From contig JAGKWW010000019.1 of the NCBI GenBank assembly GCA_021151665.1, positions 18,206 to 82,205 on the forward strand: a DNA stretch of 64,000 nucleotides, given 5' to 3'. Under the pieces are notes generated by a model. The model saw only the letters and a list, made by a program, of their open reading frames with translations. It was not told where the DNA came from and did no database searches. The position numbers and the translations under genes were made by a program. This stretch comes from Flavobacteriaceae bacterium. Its GTDB lineage: Bacteria > Bacteroidota > Bacteroidia > Flavobacteriales > Flavobacteriaceae. This document shows, in pieces, positions 7,830 through 17,310 of the stretch (positions are counted from its first letter, which is position 1; each line of letters opens with the position of its first letter).

Positions 7830-8279
7830 TTACAGATTTTTCTCAAAGCAGACGCTGCTTTCCACACCGGCATATTGCCCGTAATTCGGGATAATTGCAT
7901 AGCCGCATTTCTTGTAAAGCCCGATAGCCTCCGGTTGTTTCTTGCCGGTTTCAAGGATGCATTTTGCATAGCCTTCTTCCTTAGCCCAGTACTCCAGCCC
8001 GGCCAGTATGGCCGATGCAATACCCTTCCCGCGAATTGTGGGGGGAACATACATGCGCTTTATTTCCGCTGCGCCCGGACTGTATTCTTTAAACGCCCCG
8101 CAACCTACTGCCGCACCCTCGTGGTAAGCTACAATCACGTGCTTAATAGCATCGATCTTATTGAATTGTGCGAAGAAGGCGTGCTCGTCACCATCGCGTA
8201 TTGCCAGGTCTTTATCCAGCGCCGTTACCAGCAGCCGGAAATCTTTATTTTCAGAATTTGTGCGTTCTATTTGAATCAT
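7830..8279 (-). CDS. GNAT-family N-acetyltransferase
   Basis: A 149-residue acetyl-CoA-dependent acyltransferase. Motif A is present as RMYVPPTIRGKGIASAIL (the R/QxxGxG/A pyrophosphate loop as RGKGIA), followed by LEYWAKEEGYAKCILETG and IGLYKKCGY. It ends SVCFEKNL, as in many small GNATs. The substrate is unknown. It lies downstream of the S9 peptidase start region on the same strand but is separated by an AT-rich spacer, so co-transcription is unlikely. Confidence 0.88.
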   Translation of the reverse strand: MIQIERTNSENKDFRLLVTALDKDLAIRDGDEHAFFAQFNKIDAIKHVIVAYHEGAAVGCGAFKEYSPGAAEIKRMYVPPTIRGKGIASAILAGLEYWAKEEGYAKCILETGKKQPEAIGLYKKCGYAIIPNYGQYAGVESSVCFEKNL

Positions 8280-8358
8280 TTGTTTAGGAATGTGTCACCG
8301 CCGCATTTTTTAGTTCGGGACGAGAGCATTTAAAATTCAAAATTTATAATTTAAATAA
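8280..8358. repeat. Simple AT-rich spacer repeat
   Basis: Between the peptidase stop and the GNAT start the spacer at about 8329-8356 reads as degenerate repeats of the type TTTAAAATTCAAAATT/ATAATTTAAAT. It has no coding potential. Confidence 0.4.
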
Positions 8359-10779
8359 TCATTTGCGGTTCTTCACATATTTATCCAGCCATTGATCCTG
8401 TTCCCATAACAGATGCAAAATGTTCTCTATGGCTGCGTAGCCGTGGCTTTCTTTCGGCAGAAGCACCAGCCTCGCGGGCGCGCCAAATCCTTTTAGTGCA
8501 TTGAAGTAACGCTCACTCTGCATCGTAAAGGTACCGGGATTGTTGTCGGCTTCACCGTGTACGAGGAGCAGCGGTGTTTTCATCTTGTCGGCATGCATAA
8601 AGGGAGACATTTCGTTATACACCGCCGGTACATCCCAGTAATTGCGCTCTTCACTCTGGAATCCGAACGGGGTAAGCGTACGGTTGTATGCACCGCTTCG
8701 TGCAATTCCAGCCGCAAAAAGGTTGGAATGGGTAAGCAGGTTGGCCGTCATAAAGGCGCCATAGCTGTGCCCTCCAACCGCCACACGGTTCCTGTCGATG
8801 TATCCTAATGCGTCTACAGCATCTATTGCGGCTTTGGCATCGGCAACCAACTGTTCGATAAAGGTGTCGTTCGGCTCTGTTTTTCCTTCACCGACAATAG
8901 GGAACGCAGCATCGTCCAGCACTGCGTAGCCACGCGTTACCCAGTATACCGGCGAACCGTAATTGGGATAGGTAAAATCGTTGGGGTTAGATGTGTTTTG
9001 CGACGCGCTGTTTTTGTCTTTAAACTCTGCGGGGTATGCCCACATGAACATCGGGAGCTTTTCTTTTTTCTTCTTGTCGTAACCCGCGGGTAGATACAGC
9101 GTACCCGAAAGCTCAAGGCCATCGGCACGCTTGTACTTAATAACTTCCTTGCTTACGCCCGCAATCTTCAGGAACGGATTCTCGAAAAACGTTACCTGTT
9201 GCGGCTTCGAATTTTTCTTTAGGACGTTCATTATGTAGTAGTTCGGGTAATCGTTTTTCGATTCCAGGAGTACCAGTACATCGCCCTTCTTTGGGTCGAT
9301 CAGGGAGTTGAGCGTAAGCTTTTTATCGATGTAAGGCGATTGGTACAGCCTCGTCTTTTGTTTCGTTTTCAGATTGTATTTGTCGATAAACGGAAACTGC
9401 CCTTTTGCTGTAAAACCACTACCCACCAGGTAAGCGTTATCACCTTCAATATTCAGTACGTAGCGGCCATAACTGTTTCGTTTCGTATCGAAATCACCCG
9501 GATCGCTGTAGACGTCCTGGTAATTCAGGTCAAAAATGACTTCAGGCTTTTGCGCAGCGTCAGACGGGTTGAAAAGGTAACTTTTAGAGTTTCGTGTATT
9601 CCACCAACGGTCGGAAAGAAGTGCAATGTTGTCGTTGCCCCAGATTATCCCTGCATACCGGTTAATCGTCTTTACAAGGCTTTTTGCTTCACCGGTAAAC
9701 GGTGCAGGCCATTCAAATACTTCATCGCGGTATTCGGTTTTTACTTCGGGGTCGCCGCCATCCAGCGCTTCCGCCCAGAATAGTGTTGCAGGTTTATCTG
9801 CCCTCCAGCTGATGCTTCGCCTGCCTTTTTCCACAGCCATAAATCCTTTTGGCAACACTTCATTTAACGGCTTATGCGCCACAACAGCCGCGGGCTTTCC
9901 GCCAATCTCGTAAACGCCAATAGTGCTGGGAAAACGCTCATAGGTTACGAGGTAAGAGAACGGTTTGTTAAGCGTGCTCAGCATTACGTAATTTCCGTCA
10001 GGAGAAACCGAAGCTCCCAAATGCATTGCAGCATCGCGCCACAGGGTTTTCGTGCCATCCAACCCAACTTTATAGAGTTCCGAAGTTACGAGCGTTTCAA
10101 AGTTCGCTTCGTCGTTCTTATTCTTTAACAAATCCTGGTAGGTTCTGTTCTGGGCTTTGCTGCCATCGCTAACCGTAACGGTCGGGCCATTAGGCAGTGA
10201 TTGTGCGGTATTGATAAGTGGTGCGCGGTTGGCCGGCAGCATTTTTATAAGCATTGTCTTGCTGTCCTTTAGCCAGCTTATGGGGCTGCCGATATTGGCG
10301 TTCAGCGTCGCTTCAGTAATTCGCGTGAGCTTTAATGTCGCGATATCAAGAACCCAAGCTTCCACACCGGTTTCGGTTGTATTAGTAAAAGCTACTTTGG
10401 TTTCGTCGGGCGACCATGTAAAATAGGCCAGCCGTGGATTTGCAGGCAAACCGCTTATCTGCACCGGTTCTTTATCGCGCAGCCTTTTGTAGCGGATGTT
10501 ATTTACATAAGTAAGCGTACTTGATATGTTCGTTTTCGGGTTGATCCGGAGCCCGCCAAGCTTCATTTCATCTTCACTAAGCTCTGCCAGCGATTTGTAA
10601 GCGTTGCGGTACAATAGGAGCATGTGCTGCTTTTTGCTATCCATACTCACCGAGGGCGCCCGCTGTACATCTACCAGTTCGAGTATTTCCTTTGGCGGTT
10701 TTTGATAGGTAACATTTTCCTGTGCCTGTGCCTGCCATACTAATGCCGTAAATAGCACGGCGTAAACGAAACGTTTCAT
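8359..10779 (-). CDS. S9-family serine peptidase (glutamyl-endopeptidase-like, S9D)
   Basis: An 806-residue exported peptidase. Residues 1-19 are a signal peptide ending AQAQ. The N-terminal ~520 residues have weak repeats of a seven-bladed propeller (AYFTWSPDETKVAFT; LGASVSPDGNYVML). The C-terminal alpha/beta-hydrolase domain has the GGHSYGAF nucleophile motif with Ser672, Asp745 in GEADNN, and His779 in ESHGY, so the catalytic triad is complete. The GHSYGAFMTANLLTH block is characteristic of the S9D glutamyl endopeptidase branch, also known from plant chloroplasts. It probably acts in the periplasm on peptides. It is monocistronic. Confidence 0.92.
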   Translation of the reverse strand: MKRFVYAVLFTALVWQAQAQENVTYQKPPKEILELVDVQRAPSVSMDSKKQHMLLLYRNAYKSLAELSEDEMKLGGLRINPKTNISSTLTYVNNIRYKRLRDKEPVQISGLPANPRLAYFTWSPDETKVAFTNTTETGVEAWVLDIATLKLTRITEATLNANIGSPISWLKDSKTMLIKMLPANRAPLINTAQSLPNGPTVTVSDGSKAQNRTYQDLLKNKNDEANFETLVTSELYKVGLDGTKTLWRDAAMHLGASVSPDGNYVMLSTLNKPFSYLVTYERFPSTIGVYEIGGKPAAVVAHKPLNEVLPKGFMAVEKGRRSISWRADKPATLFWAEALDGGDPEVKTEYRDEVFEWPAPFTGEAKSLVKTINRYAGIIWGNDNIALLSDRWWNTRNSKSYLFNPSDAAQKPEVIFDLNYQDVYSDPGDFDTKRNSYGRYVLNIEGDNAYLVGSGFTAKGQFPFIDKYNLKTKQKTRLYQSPYIDKKLTLNSLIDPKKGDVLVLLESKNDYPNYYIMNVLKKNSKPQQVTFFENPFLKIAGVSKEVIKYKRADGLELSGTLYLPAGYDKKKKEKLPMFMWAYPAEFKDKNSASQNTSNPNDFTYPNYGSPVYWVTRGYAVLDDAAFPIVGEGKTEPNDTFIEQLVADAKAAIDAVDALGYIDRNRVAVGGHSYGAFMTANLLTHSNLFAAGIARSGAYNRTLTPFGFQSEERNYWDVPAVYNEMSPFMHADKMKTPLLLVHGEADNNPGTFTMQSERYFNALKGFGAPARLVLLPKESHGYAAIENILHLLWEQDQWLDKYVKNRK

Positions 10780-10850
10780 AGTGTTGAAGTTGGTCTAAAT
10801 TTTGCCTAAGATAAGTCAATCCGGTTAAATCTGTTATGGCGGCTCGCTGT

Positions 10851-10858
10851 TAATTTTG
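10851..10858 (+). promoter_or_regulatory. Candidate -7 box of the FabH-like gene
   Basis: TAATTTTG matches TAnnTTTG and lies 91 nt upstream of the ATG in the divergent spacer shared with the S9 peptidase. No convincing -33 TTTG is seen at the ideal spacing. Confidence 0.35.
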
Positions 10859-10949
10859 CAAAGAAGCTTTCAAAATAGTAGCGCTGCGAAGGTTTACTAT
10901 TACGGAATGTTTATTTTTACACCCTTGTTTTTATTAAAATAGTCAATTC

Positions 10950-11963
10950 ATGTACCACTCTAAGATAACCGGCCTCGGCTACTATGTCCCTGATAACGTT
11001 GTAACCAACGACGACCTTTCTAAAATTATGGATACCAACGATGCGTGGATCCAGGAGCGTACCGGAATAAAAGAACGCCGGCATGTAGTGAAAGGCGATG
11101 GCGACACTACTACGACCATGGGGGTAAAAGCCGCAAAGATCGCGATTGAGCGCGCCGGCCTTGATAAGGAAGATATCGATTTTATCGTATTTGCCACCCT
11201 GAGCCCCGATTATTATTTTCCGGGACCGGGTGTGTTGGTTCAGCGCGACCTCGGCATGAAGCGCACTGTTGGAGCGCTCGATGTACGCAACCAGTGTTCA
11301 GGATTTATCTACGCACTCTCTGTGGCCGACCAGTTTATTAAAACCGGAATGTACAAAAATATCCTGATCATCGGTTCAGAACTGCATTCTACCGGGCTTG
11401 ATATGACCACGCGTGGACGCGGTGTATCTGTCATATTTGGTGATGGGGCAGGAGCAGCGGTTCTTTCGCGGGAAGAAGATAATACGAAAGGAATCCTGTC
11501 TACACATCTCCATTCTGAGGGCCAGCATGCTGAAGAACTTTCACTGATAGCTCCCGGTATGGGCAGCCGTTGGGTAACAGATATTATTGCCGATAACAAT
11601 CCTGACGACGAAAGCTATTATCCGTACATGAACGGACAGTTCGTGTTTAAAAATGCTGTAGTCCGTTTTAGCGAAGTGATCATGGAAGGCCTTAAAGCGA
11701 ATAACCTGCAGGTAGCGGATATCAATATGCTTATCCCTCACCAGGCGAATCTCAGGATATCGCAGTTCATCCAACAGAAATTCGGGCTTAGCGATGACAA
11801 GGTATACAACAATATCATGAAGTATGGCAACACCACAGCGGCCTCTGTCCCTATTGCCCTTACCGAGGCATGGGAGCAGGGTAAGATAAAAAGTGGCGAC
11901 CTGGTGGTGCTTGCGGCCTTCGGGAGCGGCTTTACATGGGGAAGCGCCATCATACGCTGGTAA
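10950..11963 (+). CDS. 3-oxoacyl-ACP synthase III family protein
   Basis: A 337-residue thiolase-fold condensing enzyme that joins an acyl-CoA or acyl starter to malonyl-ACP or a related acceptor. Cys116 in VRNQCSGF is the nucleophile, His is in LIPHQANLRI and Asn in YGNTTAASVP, so the Cys-His-Asn triad is complete. The TLSPDYYFPGPG loop differs from housekeeping E. coli FabH and is common in Bacteroidota paralogues, so this could be a second KAS III rather than the essential one. It is a single gene ended by a hairpin terminator. Confidence 0.9.
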   Translation: MYHSKITGLGYYVPDNVVTNDDLSKIMDTNDAWIQERTGIKERRHVVKGDGDTTTTMGVKAAKIAIERAGLDKEDIDFIVFATLSPDYYFPGPGVLVQRDLGMKRTVGALDVRNQCSGFIYALSVADQFIKTGMYKNILIIGSELHSTGLDMTTRGRGVSVIFGDGAGAAVLSREEDNTKGILSTHLHSEGQHAEELSLIAPGMGSRWVTDIIADNNPDDESYYPYMNGQFVFKNAVVRFSEVIMEGLKANNLQVADINMLIPHQANLRISQFIQQKFGLSDDKVYNNIMKYGNTTAASVPIALTEAWEQGKIKSGDLVVLAAFGSGFTWGSAIIRW

Positions 11964-11983
11964 CAGACAAACGAAATATCAAG

Positions 11984-12013
11984 TGCCTCCGCAAACGGGG
12001 GCATTTTCTTTTT
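11984..12013 (+). terminator. Terminator after the KAS III gene
   Basis: TGCCTCCG-CAAA-CGGGGGCA (one G-T wobble) followed by TTTTCTTTTT, 20 nt after the stop. It helps fix the start of the next gene, since any start before about 12014 would lie inside this structure. Confidence 0.75.
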
Positions 12014-12050
12014 GTATAGATTTGTAAAAACCGATATCGTGAAGTTACGT

Positions 12051-12557
12051 ATGACGCTGTTCCTGATTCTCTTAATCCCGGTGTGCCTTGCGCTGTATTA
12101 TTTTTACCCATCGCCTAAGCTGCCGCACGGGTCGGTTATCGACAGGCTGGTGGTGTATAAAAGCGAAAGAAGAATGGAAGCATGGAGCGGAAATTCCCTT
12201 CTGAAAACCTACACCGTTTCATTAGGTAAAAACCCTGTCGGGCACAAAGAGTTTGAAGGCGACTGCAAAACTCCGGAGGGTGTTTACACGATCAATGAAC
12301 GAAACCCGAACAGCGCCTACCATAAAAACCTTGGGGTCTCTTACCCTAATGGCAAAGATATTACCCACGCCGCCTCATGGGGCAAACCGCCTGGCGGACA
12401 TATCAAGATTCATGGGCTGCGCAACGGGCGTGGTTACATCGGCAAATTCCACCGCTGGAAAGACTGGACCGCAGGCTGCATTGCTGTAACCAATGCCGAG
12501 GTGGATGAATTGTACTCTGCCGTGAAGGAAAACGCGGTGATTGAGATATTGCCTTAG
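12051..12557 (+). CDS. L,D-transpeptidase (YkuD/YafK-like) with membrane anchor
   Basis: A 168-residue envelope enzyme that cross-links peptidoglycan or attaches to it. Residues 1-18 are a hydrophobic signal anchor (LFLILLIPVCLALYYF). The YkuD domain has GHKEFEGDCKTPEGVYTI, then GGHIKIHGLRNG with the catalytic His, and TAGCIAVTN with the catalytic Cys. The open frame extends back to a TTG at 12012, but that lies in the terminator T-tract, so I prefer ATG 12051 (GTG 12039 is the alternative). It appears monocistronic. Confidence 0.88.
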   Translation: MTLFLILLIPVCLALYYFYPSPKLPHGSVIDRLVVYKSERRMEAWSGNSLLKTYTVSLGKNPVGHKEFEGDCKTPEGVYTINERNPNSAYHKNLGVSYPNGKDITHAASWGKPPGGHIKIHGLRNGRGYIGKFHRWKDWTAGCIAVTNAEVDELYSAVKENAVIEILP

Positions 12558-12660
12558 ATAGCTATTAGCTGTCAGCCACGGGCTACAAGCGAGCCACACG
12601 CAATTATCAATTCGGCACTACCACATTGACTCCTCTCTCCTTCAGAGAATGGGGGGGGAG

Positions 12661-12720
12661 GTTTCAACCCGAAACCCGAAACCTGAAACTCAAAACCCAA
12701 AGCCCGGAACGCGAAACCCT
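12661..12720. repeat. Degenerate tandem repeat of an AAACCC/TGA-like unit
   Basis: The spacer consists of imperfect 8-10-nt units such as GAAACCCGAAACCTGAAACTC and GGAACGCGAAACCC. The same phrase CCCGAAACCTGAAAC recurs upstream of folD at about 29192-29206. Confidence 0.6.
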
Positions 12721-12721
12721 A

Positions 12722-12758
12722 TAAAAAAGCCGGCCCCGGAATTACTCCCGGGGCCGGC
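12722..12758 (-). terminator. Strong terminator of the TonB-dependent receptor
   Basis: An 11-bp GC-rich stem (GCCGGCCCCGG / CCGGGGCCGGC, 7-nt loop) with the A-run 12723-12728, which is a U-tract in minus-strand transcripts. It lies 60 nt after the receptor stop. Confidence 0.85.
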
Positions 12759-12817
12759 AAACTACTAAACCTAATTATGAAAAACAATAATTCATCTGTT
12801 GTGAAAGAGCAGAACGG

Positions 12818-15238
12818 TTAGAACATTCCGCCGCCGCCCTGCTTGGTGTTGTCATCACGCTGTTTGCGCTCCATAGCACGGTTCTTGCCACCGCCAAACC
12901 TGTAGTTTAGGGCAACGTAAATCGTGCGGCTTTCCCACCCGAACTGCCCGGCTTGCGGCCATGGGTACTGCCCGTCGAACCCGTAATGCATATTTTTAAA
13001 CATATCGTTAAAGCGTACGCTGATGCTCATCGCATCGTTCAGTAGCGAGTAGCGTGCGCCGGAGTCGATCTTGTACATTTCGTGGCTGTTGTTCTGTACC
13101 CCATTCACCGGCCCGCGGTAAAACCCGAATAACAGGAAGCTAAGGCGCTTGTTTACCCTGAAGTTGGAGTTCATCCTCGCGTTAAAGGCATTTGCGGTAA
13201 TTTTGCGGGTTACAAAATCATATTGGTCGGTTGTGCCTGCAACAAGTTCAGATACAAGCCCCTGCTGACGGATGCTTGAAAAATCGATAGCCGGTTGTAT
13301 GTCCCACCATTTGAATATTTTATAGTTGGATGAAAGTTCAAATCCGTAAGCATTGTTGTGCGAGAAGTTGCCAAAGCTCATGATCTGGTCGTTCTCATTG
13401 GGTGTGCTCTCGTTCGGATACAGAACGCGGTTGATCTCGTCATTAATGAACCTGTAGTATACACCACCGGTCAGCGACGAGCCGTTTTCAAACATCCGTG
13501 TATAGTTGGCTTCTACCGAGTTGGTGAACTGCGGCCTTAGTGACGGGTTTCCGTAAGAGGTAACAAGTGGCGTAGCAAACTCCCTAACGAGCTTGGTTTG
13601 GTCGATGCTCGGCCTGTCTACACGGCGGCTGTAGCTCAGCTGGTACATGTTCTTTTGCGTAGGCGCATAGGTAAGGTATGCCGAAGGGTACACTTGGAAA
13701 TAATCGTCTTTAAACGTCTGAAGCCCACGGTTAAAGTTGGCGCTCACCCTGTAGCTTTCAAACCTGGCACCCAATTGGTAGCTGAATTTGCCCAGTTTCT
13801 GTCCGAATGTTCCGTAAGCCGAATAAATGTCCATATCATAAGTATAGTTCACATTCTGCTGCTCCGGTTCAGCATCAAAAGCAGGGTTATTCGTTAGATA
13901 ATCGTTATCAGTACGGTAGATCCTTGCCTCAGCGCCCAGCTCAAGTGTGCTTTTCTCGTTAAGCGGATTCACGTAATCCAGGTTAGCCGTCAGGTTCTGG
14001 CGCTTATCTGCAAGGTCGTCAAAATAATTATAAGCCGATGGCTGTGTAGTTGTATTGTAATAATTTACATACTGTGTGTCCTTGCTGTCGTTAAAGTTGG
14101 TCTCAAAATCAAGCGTGTGTCCTTCTTTTTCAAATTTGTGCTTGTAGGCAAGGTTGTAGGTATTGTTGCGGCTGTCGCCATCCAGGTAAGAGCGCTGGAA
14201 GATATCAAATTGCATGGCGGCCGGTTTGTAATAAATATCGGTACCGATCACGGCATTTCCCGTAAAGTAATTTTGGTTAGTGTATACCGAAAGGGTGTTG
14301 TGATCGTCAATATAAAAGTCCATGCCGATCTTGCCCAGAACCCCTTTGTTATCATTTACCACATCGATGAATTGCTTTGAACCCCTTTCGTCAAAACGCT
14401 CCACGTGGCCGCCGTTAAACTGCTTACCCATGTTGGTGCCAATGTTGCCAAAGAAATTCACTTTGCCCTTGCGGTAGTTCATATCAAGCGAGCTGTTTAG
14501 CTTTGGCGTGATACCGAAGTTTACGCCCGAGTTAAAATTGCCGTTAAACCCGTCATTTGAGTTTTTGTGCAGCACAATGTTGATGATGCCCGACATCCCT
14601 TCCGGGTTATATTTTGCGCTCGGATTGGTGATGAGCTCTATCTTTTTGATGGATGACGCCGGTATCTGCTTAAGCAATTGCGCGGCATCAATGTTAGTAG
14701 GGCGCCCGTCTACAAGGATGCGGACGTTCTGGTTGCCACGAAGCGAAACATTACCGTCCTGGTCTACGTTTACCGATGGTATGTTGTTCATGATCTCTGA
14801 AGCGGTACCGCCGGCTGTAGTAAGGTCTTTACCAAGGGTAATTACCTTCCGGTCAAGTTTCTGCTCTATCGTCGATGTTTCCTTTACGATTTCTACCTCG
14901 CTGAGTTGGGTAGCTTCTTCAGTCATTTTCTGAATGCCGAAATTTTTGGAAGGGTTGCTGCCGTCCAGCGCCGCTTCCATTGCCACGGTTTTATAACCCA
15001 TGAACTGAAACTCTACGCTTAGTGTTTTAAGCGGAAGGCCTTTTACGGTAAAATCGCCGTTGTCGTCGGTAATGCCGCCCGTGAGGACCGTGCCATTATC
15101 TTTTACAATTATATTAACGTAGGGTAAGGGCTGGCCCGTGGCCTGGTCCTGGACTTTTCCGCTTATGCTGCCCGGGTTTTGGGCATGCGCAGAAATGAGG
15201 CTCCCGAAAAGGAGCAGAAACAATGCGTAGAATTTCAT
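12818..15238 (-). CDS. TonB-dependent outer-membrane receptor (OMP_b-brl_3 type)
   Basis: An 806-residue outer-membrane transporter. Residues 1-19 are a signal peptide (FYALFLLLFGSLISAHAQ). Residues about 23-110 are a carboxypeptidase regulatory-like domain (GSISGKVQDQATGQPLPYVN), residues about 135-230 the plug (IPSVNVDQDGNVSLRGNQNV; LITNPSAKYNPEGMSGIIN), and the rest is a barrel ending in a short Met/Gln/Gly-rich tail (KQGGGGMF). I start at ATG 15238, because the open frame upstream (to 15298) would place 20 extra residues before the signal peptide. The substrate is unknown. No SusD partner is adjacent. Confidence 0.92.
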   Translation of the reverse strand: MKFYALFLLLFGSLISAHAQNPGSISGKVQDQATGQPLPYVNIIVKDNGTVLTGGITDDNGDFTVKGLPLKTLSVEFQFMGYKTVAMEAALDGSNPSKNFGIQKMTEEATQLSEVEIVKETSTIEQKLDRKVITLGKDLTTAGGTASEIMNNIPSVNVDQDGNVSLRGNQNVRILVDGRPTNIDAAQLLKQIPASSIKKIELITNPSAKYNPEGMSGIINIVLHKNSNDGFNGNFNSGVNFGITPKLNSSLDMNYRKGKVNFFGNIGTNMGKQFNGGHVERFDERGSKQFIDVVNDNKGVLGKIGMDFYIDDHNTLSVYTNQNYFTGNAVIGTDIYYKPAAMQFDIFQRSYLDGDSRNNTYNLAYKHKFEKEGHTLDFETNFNDSKDTQYVNYYNTTTQPSAYNYFDDLADKRQNLTANLDYVNPLNEKSTLELGAEARIYRTDNDYLTNNPAFDAEPEQQNVNYTYDMDIYSAYGTFGQKLGKFSYQLGARFESYRVSANFNRGLQTFKDDYFQVYPSAYLTYAPTQKNMYQLSYSRRVDRPSIDQTKLVREFATPLVTSYGNPSLRPQFTNSVEANYTRMFENGSSLTGGVYYRFINDEINRVLYPNESTPNENDQIMSFGNFSHNNAYGFELSSNYKIFKWWDIQPAIDFSSIRQQGLVSELVAGTTDQYDFVTRKITANAFNARMNSNFRVNKRLSFLLFGFYRGPVNGVQNNSHEMYKIDSGARYSLLNDAMSISVRFNDMFKNMHYGFDGQYPWPQAGQFGWESRTIYVALNYRFGGGKNRAMERKQRDDNTKQGGGGMF

Positions 15239-15481
15239 GTTCGTTAATTGATTGATGATTGATGTGGCAAATGTACAGCTAAAAAATCTATTATGCAATA
15301 CAAAGTACCATTTAATGCAAATACTGTGTTTATTGTTATCGCACCTTTATTGCACTTGATAATAGGACTTATGACTCGCTGATTTGTTACAGGGCAAGGC
15401 CAAAATTTTACATTTTAACATTTCCGGGTGTTTAACATTTTATTTAATCCTTCGCGCTACAAGGCGTTAGCAATTAATTTT

Positions 15482-15489
15482 TATCTTTG
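15482..15489 (+). promoter_or_regulatory. -7 box of argS
   Basis: TATCTTTG followed by CA is an exact TAnnTTTG match, 24 nt before the argS ATG. The -33 region (TTAG) is weak. Confidence 0.6.
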
Positions 15490-15513
15490 CACGCTTAAAA
15501 AAATACATCAGTA

Positions 15514-17292
15514 ATGGCGCTTACGCAAATACTTACCGCACAGATAGAAACAGCCGCAGAGGCATTGTTTGGCATCACTTTAGACAAGGTTGAGCTTCAG
15601 GCAACGCGAAAGGATTTTGAAGGCGACATTACAATGGTGATATTTCCGTTGCTAAAGCTTGTAAAGGCCAACCCGGCCGACCTTGGCGGCAAGATAGGCG
15701 CGTGGCTTCAGGAGCATAGTGACATCGTAGAACGTTATAACGTTGTGGCAGGTTTCCTGAATATCGTAATAGCAGACTCTTACTACCTTAGCTTTTTTCA
15801 GGAAATAAAAAATAACCCCTCCTTCGGTTTTAGTCAGCCGGAAGATGGTGGCAAAGCCATTATGGTAGAGTACGCCTCTCCCAATACCAACAAGCCGCTG
15901 CACCTGGGCCACGTGCGTAATGTGTTGCTGGGCTATTCGGTGGCGGAGATACTCAAGGCTTCGGGTAAAAAAGTATACAAAACCCAGATCGTAAACGACA
16001 GGGGTATCCATATCTGTAAAAGCATGCTGGCGTGGAAGATGTTTGGCAACGGCGAAACTCCCGAAACCGCTGGTGTAAAAGGGGATAAGCTGGTTGGCCA
16101 TTATTATGTAGAATTTGACAAGGCCTACAAGGCGCAAACTAACGATCTTGCGGCTGGCGGAATGGGCGAAGAAGATGCTAAGAAGTCTGCCCCGATAATG
16201 CTCGAGGCGCAGGAAATGCTCCGCAAATGGGAAGCGGGCGACGATGAGGTTGTCGCGCTATGGAAAATGATGAATGGTTGGGTGTACAGTGGCTTCGACC
16301 AGACTTTTGCGAACATTGGCGTTGACTTCGATAAAAATTATTACGAAAGCGATACTTACCTTTTGGGTAAAGATGTCGTAGAGCATGGCCTCGAAATAGG
16401 GGTGTTCTATCGCAAGGAAGATGGTTCGGTATGGATCGACCTTACGCCCGACGGACTTGATGAAAAGCTGGTGCTTCGCCGCGATGGGACTTCGGTTTAT
16501 ATGACCCAGGATATTGGTACAGCCATTCAGCGGGTAAAAGATTTCCCTGATGTAGGCGGTATGGTGTATACCGTGGGCAATGAGCAGGACTACCACTTTA
16601 AGGTACTGTTCCTTATCCTGAAAAAACTCGGCTACAGCTGGGCAGAGAGCCTTTATCATTTGTCGTATGGTATGGTAGACCTTCCTTCGGGCAAAATGAA
16701 GAGCCGTGAAGGTACCGTAGTAGATGCCGATGATCTGATGGACGAAATGACGGCAACAGCAAAAACGATCTCTGAGGAGTTGGGCAAGCTTGACGGCTAC
16801 TCTGACGAAGACAAAGCACGGTTGTACCGAATCATAGGCCTTGGTGCCCTGAAATATTATATACTTAAAGTAGACCCTAAAAAACGTATCCTGTTCAATC
16901 CGGAAGAGTCGGTTGACTTTGGCGGAAATACGGGGCCGTTCATCCAGTACACTTACGCAAGGATACAGTCGCTGTTGCGCAAAGCAGGAGCTGCCGCCGG
17001 TGCCGATATTGAAATTAAAGAACTGCACGAAAAAGAAAAAGAACTGCTTAAACTGTTGTCACAATTCCCGGATGTCATTCAGGCTGCGGCTTCGGGCCAT
17101 AGCCCCGCGTTGATAGCCAATTATACCTATGACCTGGTGAAGGAATACAACTCTTTTTACCAGAGTGTACCTGTGCTGGGTGCAGAAAATGAGAATGAAA
17201 AAGCATTCCGTGTGCAGCTGTCTAAAAAGGTGGGCGACACCATCAAGTCTGCTTTCGGGCTGCTCGGCATAGAAGTGCCGGAGCGTATGTAA
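15514..17292 (+). CDS. argS: Arginyl-tRNA synthetase
   Basis: A class I aminoacyl-tRNA synthetase of 592 residues that charges tRNA-Arg. The N-terminal Add1 domain precedes SPNTNKPLHLGHVRN (HIGH motif near residue 129). The KMSKS region reads KMKSREG near residue 395, and the C-terminal DALR anticodon domain contains FNPEESVDFGGNTGPFIQYT. Length and motifs are normal. An SGNH hydrolase gene follows after 18 nt on the same strand without a terminator, so argS may be the promoter-proximal gene of the envelope-acylation cassette. Confidence 0.97.
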   Translation: MALTQILTAQIETAAEALFGITLDKVELQATRKDFEGDITMVIFPLLKLVKANPADLGGKIGAWLQEHSDIVERYNVVAGFLNIVIADSYYLSFFQEIKNNPSFGFSQPEDGGKAIMVEYASPNTNKPLHLGHVRNVLLGYSVAEILKASGKKVYKTQIVNDRGIHICKSMLAWKMFGNGETPETAGVKGDKLVGHYYVEFDKAYKAQTNDLAAGGMGEEDAKKSAPIMLEAQEMLRKWEAGDDEVVALWKMMNGWVYSGFDQTFANIGVDFDKNYYESDTYLLGKDVVEHGLEIGVFYRKEDGSVWIDLTPDGLDEKLVLRRDGTSVYMTQDIGTAIQRVKDFPDVGGMVYTVGNEQDYHFKVLFLILKKLGYSWAESLYHLSYGMVDLPSGKMKSREGTVVDADDLMDEMTATAKTISEELGKLDGYSDEDKARLYRIIGLGALKYYILKVDPKKRILFNPEESVDFGGNTGPFIQYTYARIQSLLRKAGAAAGADIEIKELHEKEKELLKLLSQFPDVIQAAASGHSPALIANYTYDLVKEYNSFYQSVPVLGAENENEKAFRVQLSKKVGDTIKSAFGLLGIEVPERM

Positions 17293-17310
17293 ACCAATGC
17301 TGTAACTGCT

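Noticed and set aside
12012..12050. Earlier TTG start of the L,D-transpeptidase
   Set aside because: It lies in the T-tract of the upstream terminator and adds residues before the signal anchor; ATG 12051 (or GTG 12039) fits better.
12612..12660. CTCCTCTCTCC...GGGGGGGGAGG imperfect inverted repeat
   Set aside because: It resembles a decayed dispersed repeat but the arms are mostly homopolymer and low complexity; not strong enough to call.
15239..15298. 20-residue N-terminal extension of the TonB-dependent receptor
   Set aside because: It would place residues upstream of a good signal peptide that starts at 15238.
16258..17028. 256-codon minus-strand frame within argS
   Set aside because: Antisense shadow of a clear argS; no motif, no promoter, no continuity with neighbours.
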